A stretch of DNA of 45,694 nucleotides. It comes from Planctomycetota bacterium (GTDB taxonomy: Bacteria > Planctomycetota > UBA1135 > UBA2386). Where the stretch lies: contig JAQCBR010000019.1 in NCBI GenBank assembly GCA_027621295.1, forward strand, positions 1-45,694, read 5' to 3'. Shown in pieces: positions 41,133 through 45,694 of the stretch. The position numbers were made by a program, and so were the translations under genes. The notes below the pieces were generated by a model. It saw only the letters and a list, made by a program, of their open reading frames with translations, made no database searches and had not been told where the DNA came from. Within the stretch, counting starts at the first letter, position 1; each line of letters begins with the position of its first letter.

Positions 41133-41879
41133 TCAGGCGACCGGCGCCGGAACCCGGACGGTGGTCAGCGCACCGGGCACCGCGCCTCCGGCCGCGGCAT
41201 CGAGCAGCGCGTCGACGACGTGCTCGACCGGCGTCCACGACGAGCGATCCGCGTCCGGCATCGCGCTGCGGTTGGCTTCGGTGTCGAGCACCCCTGGCGC
41301 GACCACGGCCACCGCCACCCCGTGGTCGGCGACCTCGGCGGCGAGGACCTCGGCGTACGCGTGGAGCGCCGCCTTCGATGCCTGGTAGAGCCCCATGCCC
41401 GGGATCGGCGTCCCGACGCAGTCGGCGCCGACCACGGCGATCACGCCAGCTCGCGACCGGCACATCCCGCCGACCGCGGCGCGGACCAGCGTGTGGGTCG
41501 CGACGAAGTTCGCCTCGAAGAGCCCCGTGTCGTCGCCCGCCCGGTCGCGGCCGATCTCGGCAGTGCGGAACGCGCCGGCCGCCGACAGGACTGCGGCCAC
41601 CGGCCCGAGCGAGTCCCGCGCACCCTTGAGGAAGCCGGCCGCGGCCTCGCCGTCGCCCGGCGCGACCACCGCCACGAGACCGTCGGCACCGCCGAAGAGT
41701 TCGCGCATCGGCGCGACCTGCCAGGCCTTCCGCACCGCGATCGCAGGCTTGGCGCCGATCTCGACGAGACGGCGCACCAGCGCCTTGCCGACAGCGCCCG
41801 TCCCGCCGGCGACGACGACCGTGCGGCCGTAGAGGGAGTGCGGAGCTGGGGGCGTTCCTGGGACTGCGTCGGACGTCAT
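41133..41879 (-). CDS. Short-chain dehydrogenase/reductase
   Basis: This 248-residue SDR enzyme has the N-terminal nucleotide-binding motif VVVAGGTGAVGKALV, an AAGAF block matching the family NAG position, and the catalytic pair in YQASKAALHAYAEVL. The C-terminal substrate region (VAPGVLDTEANRSAMPDADR) is of classical SDR type. The substrate cannot be inferred. The ATG at 41879 is ten bases after the dapF stop; a TTG at 41888 is less likely because it overlaps that stop. It is the last gene of the operon that includes dapF and rnhC. Confidence 0.9.
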   Translation of the reverse strand: MTSDAVPGTPPAPHSLYGRTVVVAGGTGAVGKALVRRLVEIGAKPAIAVRKAWQVAPMRELFGGADGLVAVVAPGDGEAAAGFLKGARDSLGPVAAVLSAAGAFRTAEIGRDRAGDDTGLFEANFVATHTLVRAAVGGMCRSRAGVIAVVGADCVGTPIPGMGLYQASKAALHAYAEVLAAEVADHGVAVAVVAPGVLDTEANRSAMPDADRSSWTPVEHVVDALLDAAAGGAVPGALTTVRVPAPVA

Positions 41880-41889
41880 CGCCCGCAAG

Positions 41890-42735
41890 CTAAGACGACG
41901 CCCCGCGTCGGGCCAAGGGCAGGTGCACGACTCCGCTGCAGACCACCGCCACGCGCCCGGTCATCACCGGGACCCCGTCGGCGGTCCGTGCGAACCCCAG
42001 CGTGCCGCCGCGCAGCTGGACCTCGAGCTCCGAAGTCGCCACGCGCCCGGTCGCCCAGGCCGCGAGCGCGGCGACGGTCGCGCCGGTCCCGCAGGCGAGC
42101 GTCTCACCCGAACCTCGTTCGAACGTCCGCTGGGCGAGGAGCGACGGCCCGAGGACCCGGACGAACTCGACGTTGACGCCGCCGTCGAACGCAGCGTGGG
42201 TCTGGAGCGCGGCTCCGAGCTGCAGCACCGGGACCGCGTCGAGATCCTCGTCCACGAAGACGACCGCGTGCGGGTTGCCGACCGAGCCACGGTGGTAGGC
42301 CAACCTGCGTCCGCAGACCTCGAGCAGGGACGGTTCCGCCGCGACCCACGCCCCCCGCATCGGCACGCGGGCCGCTTCCGGCTCTCCGGAGACCCCGAAG
42401 AGCAGCTCCACCTCGAAGATGCCCGCGTCCGTCTCGACCGAGACCGACTGCCCCTGCGCGTATCCGCGGTCGTGCGCGAGACGCGCAACCTGCCGCAGCC
42501 CGTTCCCGCACATCGCTCCGCGCGAGCCGTCGGCGTTCCACATGTGCATGCGCACGTCGGCGACCTCGCTCGCGGCGGTGAGGATCACGCCGTCTGCGCC
42601 GACGCCGAAGTGACGGTCCGACAGAGGAACCGCGAGTTCGGCCGCGAGCTCGACCGTGACCCCGTCCCGGATCCCGTCGAGATGGACGTAGTCGTTGCCG
42701 GCTCCGTGCAGCTTCGCGAACGGGAGGCCCGTCAT
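41890..42735 (-). CDS. dapF: Diaminopimelate epimerase
   Basis: DapF converts LL- to meso-diaminopimelate for lysine and peptidoglycan synthesis. The 281-residue protein shows the two catalytic cysteines, Cys76 (AMCGNGLRQVA) and Cys215 (ACGTGATVAAL), the N-terminal FAKLHGAGNDYVHLDG, FGVGADG and the central VGNPHAVVFVD. Length and order fit the family. The ATG at 42735 overlaps the rnhC stop as ATGA. Its presence supports a meso-DAP peptidoglycan wall in this organism. The SDR gene follows after ten bases. Confidence 0.96.
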   Translation of the reverse strand: MTGLPFAKLHGAGNDYVHLDGIRDGVTVELAAELAVPLSDRHFGVGADGVILTAASEVADVRMHMWNADGSRGAMCGNGLRQVARLAHDRGYAQGQSVSVETDAGIFEVELLFGVSGEPEAARVPMRGAWVAAEPSLLEVCGRRLAYHRGSVGNPHAVVFVDEDLDAVPVLQLGAALQTHAAFDGGVNVEFVRVLGPSLLAQRTFERGSGETLACGTGATVAALAAWATGRVATSELEVQLRGGTLGFARTADGVPVMTGRVAVVCSGVVHLPLARRGASS

Positions 42736-43646
42736 CCGGTGTCGACGACGCGCTGCGTGTTCTTGAAGTGCATCTTCGCGACCTTCGCCAGCAGGTCCCG
42801 GCCACCGATCGCGAAGACGCGGCGCGCCGCGATGTCGGTCGGCTCGCCCGCGCCCTTGTGGAGGTCGGTGCCCGCCGCATCGCTGCACGCGGCGAGACCG
42901 TCGAGGAACGCCGCGCGCGCGATCACCGACGCTGCCGCTACGGCCGGGTGCCGCTCGGCGCGCGGCACCTGGATGATCTTCGGCAGGCGCTCGACGCGAG
43001 CCCGGAGAGGGGTGACGACGTGCCTCTCCTCGCCGAAACGATCGACGACCGCCTGCCCGACGTCCGCGTTCCGGGCGAGCAGCGCGGCCAGCGCCTCGGC
43101 GTGCATCGCGCCGAGAAGGATGTTCACGTTGCCGCAGCTCGCGTGACGGGCGTTGTAGTCCTCGGGTCCGAGCCGGATGACCTCGAAGTCGAGCCGCTCC
43201 TCGATCAGGCCGGCGAGACGTTTGGAGCGCTCGTCGGACAGCGCCTTCGAGTCGGTGACGCCGAGCTCGGCGAGCCAGGCCGCATCTTCGGGCGCGGCAC
43301 GGACGGCGGCGACGACGAGCGGGCCGAAGTAGTCGCCCTTGCCGGCCTCGTCCGAACCGACCGTCACGACGTCGAACGTCAGCTCCGGATCACCGGGTTT
43401 CGCGCCTTTGGCCTTGGCCTGGGCGAGATCGCCGAGGAAGCGGTCGGCGAACGTCGTCAGGTCGGCTCCCTGGACGACCAGCTTCCCGCTCGTGTAGCAA
43501 GTGACGACGATGCCATCGGCCTTGAGCGCGAAGCGGGCGTGGGGTGCGGTCCGCCACTCGGCGAACGGGAGCCCGTCCCGGAGGCTTCCCTCCAGCGCTG
43601 CGGCGGACGCTGGGCTGACTTTGTAGACGCGCGTCTCCTGCGTCAC
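42732..43646 (-). CDS. rnhC: Ribonuclease HIII
   Basis: RNase HIII cleaves RNA in RNA-DNA hybrids. The 304-residue protein has the N-terminal substrate-binding domain characteristic of HIII (ending YTSGKLVVQG, about residues 1-75). The catalytic domain follows, with Asp99-Glu100 in GSDEAGKGDYFGPL, then VTDSKALSDE and the conserved HPAVAAASVIAR. The GKGDYFGPL form and the N-terminal domain separate it from RNase HII. The GTG at 43646 overlaps the lipoprotein stop as GTGA, and the 3' end overlaps dapF as ATGA. Confidence 0.94.
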   Translation of the reverse strand: MTQETRVYKVSPASAAALEGSLRDGLPFAEWRTAPHARFALKADGIVVTCYTSGKLVVQGADLTTFADRFLGDLAQAKAKGAKPGDPELTFDVVTVGSDEAGKGDYFGPLVVAAVRAAPEDAAWLAELGVTDSKALSDERSKRLAGLIEERLDFEVIRLGPEDYNARHASCGNVNILLGAMHAEALAALLARNADVGQAVVDRFGEERHVVTPLRARVERLPKIIQVPRAERHPAVAAASVIARAAFLDGLAACSDAAGTDLHKGAGEPTDIAARRVFAIGGRDLLAKVAKMHFKNTQRVVDTG

Positions 43647-43948
43647 GTCTCCACCGTCACGGTCCGCGACGTGACCGTCAGCGGCAGGAGCAACGGCGTC
43701 AGCAGGATGTCCGTGAACGACCACCTGGTCGTGATCCGGTAGCTCGTCAGATCACCGGCCAACCGCTGCGTGTCGACCTCGTTGAGGTCGAGGAGGCCGA
43801 AGAACATCCAGTACTGGCGCGCGGACGTCTCGGCGATCCCGTTCGGTCCGAGACCGACCACGTGGGTGTGCATCGAGCACGCGCCGAGGAGCAGCGCAGT
43901 CGAGGCGGCGAGCAGGCGCCGGGCCAGCGGGCGGATGGGGCGCGTCAT
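43643..43948 (-). CDS. Small Bor-like lipoprotein
   Basis: This 101-residue protein has a clear lipoprotein signal: a basic n-region, a hydrophobic stretch and lipobox LGAC with Cys24. The mature part (HVVGLGPNGIAETSARQYWM, then TTRWSFTDILLTPLLLPLTV and a final strand SRTVTVE) resembles the pattern of the Bor/Iss family of small outer-membrane lipoproteins, but similarity is weak and the call is tentative. It lies between the acyltransferase (11 bases upstream) and rnhC (GTGA overlap). Its function is unknown. Confidence 0.75.
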   Translation of the reverse strand: MTRPIRPLARRLLAASTALLLGACSMHTHVVGLGPNGIAETSARQYWMFFGLLDLNEVDTQRLAGDLTSYRITTRWSFTDILLTPLLLPLTVTSRTVTVET

Positions 43949-43959
43949 GGCGCGCCGTT

Positions 43960-44595
43960 CTACCACGCGGCCAGCGTGCGCTCCGCAGCTTCCTCGGCGT
44001 CCGCGAGGGATCGCGCGACGACGCCGGCGAGCGCCTCGGACTCGTCCCGAGAGAGGCCCTGCGGGACGGCGACCGGCTCTCCGGCGACGCAGACGATCCT
44101 CGCGAACGGCAGCGGCACGAGGAAGCGATCCCAGGACCGGGCTCGCCACGCACGCGAGACCGCGAATCCGAGTGGATGGATCCGCCATCCCATCCGCGCG
44201 GCGATCCCGACCAGCGTCGGCTCGACCTTGCCGATCGGGCCCCGCGGACCGTCCGGGGTGACCGCAACGGCGTGATCCGGTCCGGCCCGTAGGATCGCGC
44301 GCACGGCCCCGGCACCGCCGCGCGTGCTGGAGCCACGGATCGTCCGATAGCCGAGCCGCGTGGCGATCTGACCGATGATCTCCCCGTCGCGGTGCGTGCT
44401 GATGACGACGGAGTGTCCCCGGTCGAGGTGGGACACGGCGGCGGGAACGATGTTCCCGTGCAGGAACACGTAGAGGCCGGGCTCGGGCTGCCTCGGCAAC
44501 AGCACCCGCTGGCGCCATGTCAGGGCGAGTCCGCGCAGCACGAGGTTGCCGACCCTGCCGAGCAGTCGGTGCTGCCATGGCTTCCTGAACTTCAC
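43960..44595 (-). CDS. DUF374 lysophospholipid acyltransferase-like protein
   Basis: This 211-residue protein matches the DUF374 branch of glycerolipid/lipid A-type acyltransferases. The family blocks are visible in order: YVFLHGNIVPAAV, VVISTHRDGEIIGQIATRLG, RTIRGSSTRGGAGAVRAIL and VAVTPDGPRGPIGKVEPTLV. The product should act at the inner membrane, and in other diderms DUF374 genes lie near lipopolysaccharide genes. The HG and DG residues of the expected active site are present. The GTG at 44595 overlaps the stop of the upstream peptidase gene as GTGA; the longer reading upstream is antisense-like and basic. It fits a lipid A-like outer membrane, which is inference. Confidence 0.88.
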   Translation of the reverse strand: MKFRKPWQHRLLGRVGNLVLRGLALTWRQRVLLPRQPEPGLYVFLHGNIVPAAVSHLDRGHSVVISTHRDGEIIGQIATRLGYRTIRGSSTRGGAGAVRAILRAGPDHAVAVTPDGPRGPIGKVEPTLVGIAARMGWRIHPLGFAVSRAWRARSWDRFLVPLPFARIVCVAGEPVAVPQGLSRDESEALAGVVARSLADAEEAAERTLAAW

Positions 44596-45512
44596 GGCGC
44601 TGTGTCCTCGGATTCGGCCTGCTCGAGATCCTGCTCCTCGCGCAGCAGCTTCCGTCGCGCGCGATCGTCGCGCTCGAGCCTGCGGATCAGCGCCAGCGCC
44701 AGCAGCACGAGGCCGCCGATCATCGAATAGGAGAAGCAGTTCTGGAAGAAGAAGCGCCAGCGGGCGCCGGACTCGTCGCGGACCCAGAGCAGCCACTCGT
44801 CCTCGAACCATCCGAGCGGAGTGCCGGCACGCAGAGCGAACCCACCGACGTAGCCGTCGAGCTCGGTGCTGCGGCGGATCGCCTCGACCACGACGTCCAC
44901 TCCGACCTTGCGGACCAGGAACGACACGAAAGACTCCGACTGCGCGTACGCGACGAGCCGACCCGCCTCGTCGTCCGGGAACGCTCGCGCCAGGTCACGG
45001 AACCGGGACAGCCTTCCGACCGCTGCCGGGTAGAGCAGGTCGTCCTCGCGCGCACCCAGATAGGTCTCCCCGCTCAGGTGCTGGGCGAGACCCTCGTGGA
45101 CCCAGCGCGGCACGGTCGGTGCGAACTCGCCCGCGTACTGGTCGATCAGCAGGTGGACCAGCTCGTGCGCGAGAACCGTCGTCAGGTCGTGGGGAGGCCT
45201 CAGCTGGACCTCGTCGAGCACGAGGTGCACCTCGTCGCGTCCGAGCATCGCGAAGCCGGGGGTGCCCGGGTGGAGCTCCGACCGCAGCGCTTCGGGCAGC
45301 GCGTCGAGGGAACGGTGTACGACGACGTCGAAGGGTCGGGAGGGCACTCCTTCGAACGGACCTCGCACCTTCGCGAGCGCCTTGGGCACGAGGCGCTCGA
45401 TGGCAGCGAGTCGCACCGCCGACACGCCGGCTCCCGCAGCCACGACCCGCACGGGCGGATCGGTAGACTGCGGTGAGGCCAGGATCAGCGGGAAGAGCAG
45501 GCTTGCGAGAAT
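44592..45512 (-). CDS. MA-clan zinc peptidase with C-terminal anchor
   Basis: This is a peptidase-MA-like protein. The zinc motif HELVH (TVLAHELVHLLIDQYAGE) is followed by WVHEGLAQHLSG with the third ligand Glu. Near the C-terminus a transmembrane helix (SMIGGLVLLALALI) is followed by a basic and acidic cytoplasmic tail, so the catalytic part must be exported. The first ordinary start, GTG at 45452, lacks any signal peptide. In frame upstream lies LASLLFPLILASPQ, preceded by a strong GGAGGTGG (45516-45523) placed six bases before ATT at 45510-45512. I take ATT as the likely start (306 residues). A CTG at 45560 is an alternative, but it precedes the likely -10 at 45545-45550. Confidence 0.75.
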   Translation of the reverse strand: MLASLLFPLILASPQSTDPPVRVVAAGAGVSAVRLAAIERLVPKALAKVRGPFEGVPSRPFDVVVHRSLDALPEALRSELHPGTPGFAMLGRDEVHLVLDEVQLRPPHDLTTVLAHELVHLLIDQYAGEFAPTVPRWVHEGLAQHLSGETYLGAREDDLLYPAAVGRLSRFRDLARAFPDDEAGRLVAYAQSESFVSFLVRKVGVDVVVEAIRRSTELDGYVGGFALRAGTPLGWFEDEWLLWVRDESGARWRFFFQNCFSYSMIGGLVLLALALIRRLERDDRARRKLLREEQDLEQAESEDTAP

Positions 45513-45523
45513 CGTCCACCTCC
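45510..45523 (-). promoter_or_regulatory. Shine-Dalgarno and ATT start of the peptidase gene
   Basis: On the minus strand GGAGGTGG (45516-45523) is followed, after ACG, by ATT (45510-45512). The core GGAGG is six bases from ATT. This is the best ribosome binding site in the neighbourhood, and it opens a signal-peptide-like stretch in the peptidase frame. A TAGCCT hexamer (45545-45550) upstream is a suitable -10. Confidence 0.45.
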
Positions 45524-45593
45524 GGCGTCCAGTGCCGGAGCCGCAGGCTACCCTGGGCAGCCCCTCCGTTCCGAATTCCCGGAGAACGACCCC

Positions 45594-45694
45594 ATGCTCG
45601 CAGCACTCAAGCTGACCCTCGCGGGCGGCGTCCTCGCGGCAGCCGTCCCCGTGTTCTCTTCCGCCACGATCCAGGACCCCAGTCCCGCGACGAC
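45594..45694 (+). CDS. Secreted protein, 5' end only
   Basis: This is the first 33 codons of a gene cut by the window end. The product begins MLAALKLTLAGGVLAAAVPV and continues with SSATIQDPSPAT, a typical signal peptide with probable cleavage near the Ala-Thr-Ile region. GGAGAA (45581-45586) stands seven bases before the ATG, and TACCCT (45549-45554) is a possible -10. It is divergent from the peptidase gene. The function cannot be told from this fragment. Confidence 0.7.
   Translation, partial: MLAALKLTLAGGVLAAAVPVFSSATIQDPSPAT

Noticed and set aside
41880..41892. TAGCTT as a -10 for the SDR gene
   Set aside because: The TAG is the dapF stop codon and the gene sits inside an operon, so the match is likely chance. 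The same holds for TAGAAC before the lipoprotein gene at 43948.

Overview
The window is very GC-rich, gene-dense bacterial chromosome, with about 36 genes and no intergenic gap above 230 bases. The gene content points to a Planctomycetota-like (PVC group) bacterium with a diderm envelope. The signs are a BatA-type von Willebrand protein with its neighbours, a PQQ-like propeller protein, a squalene-cyclase-fold repeat protein, an NPCBM protein, an FG-GAP protein and many secreted proteins of unknown role. This placement is inferred from gene content, not from phylogeny. I see no mobile element, CRISPR array, rRNA or tRNA.

Left part (1-12433), housekeeping: the end of a cation diffusion facilitator; a membrane-anchored carboxypeptidase-regulatory-like protein; rpiA; a gyrA-yqeY-Nudix operon joined by GTGA overlaps; a molybdopterin-binding-domain gene with mutY; fabI; a TPR lipoprotein; a MoxR ATPase followed by a frataxin (CyaY-like) gene; and an RluA-type pseudouridine synthase. 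Perfect or near-perfect inverted repeats lie on the stop codons at two convergent gene ends (rpiA/Nudix and fabI/TPR).

Middle (12579-35702), all on the minus strand: an FG-GAP repeat secreted protein, an NtrC-like AAA+ regulator that lacks the GAFTGA loop, and a tightly packed 11-gene run of about 18.8 kb. Read in transcription order from 35702 down to 16929, the run encodes: PQQ-like propeller/TPR protein, squalene-cyclase-fold protein, BatA-like vWA protein, second vWA membrane protein, large DUF4175-like membrane protein, secreted coiled-coil protein, TPR-like secreted protein, NPCBM protein, an intact HtrA-type protease, and two HtrA homologues that have lost all three catalytic residues. 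Seven of the ten junctions are ATGA/GTGA overlaps. Every product is predicted to be exported or membrane-bound. This run, with its active protease and two pseudoproteases, is the best candidate for an undescribed system: probably an envelope assembly or quality-control machine, possibly powered by the MoxR ATPase at 10333-11340. That function is inference.

Right part (35933-45694): a HEAT-repeat/beta-propeller secreted protein on the plus strand, a multi-pass M48 protease, a TPR-like secreted protein, and a six-gene minus-strand operon (MA-type peptidase with an apparent ATT start, DUF374 acyltransferase, Bor-like lipoprotein, RNase HIII, dapF, SDR). The start of a divergent secreted protein gene is cut by the window end. 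Several genes have a TAnnnT hexamer 8-10 bases before the ATG, suggesting leaderless transcription.
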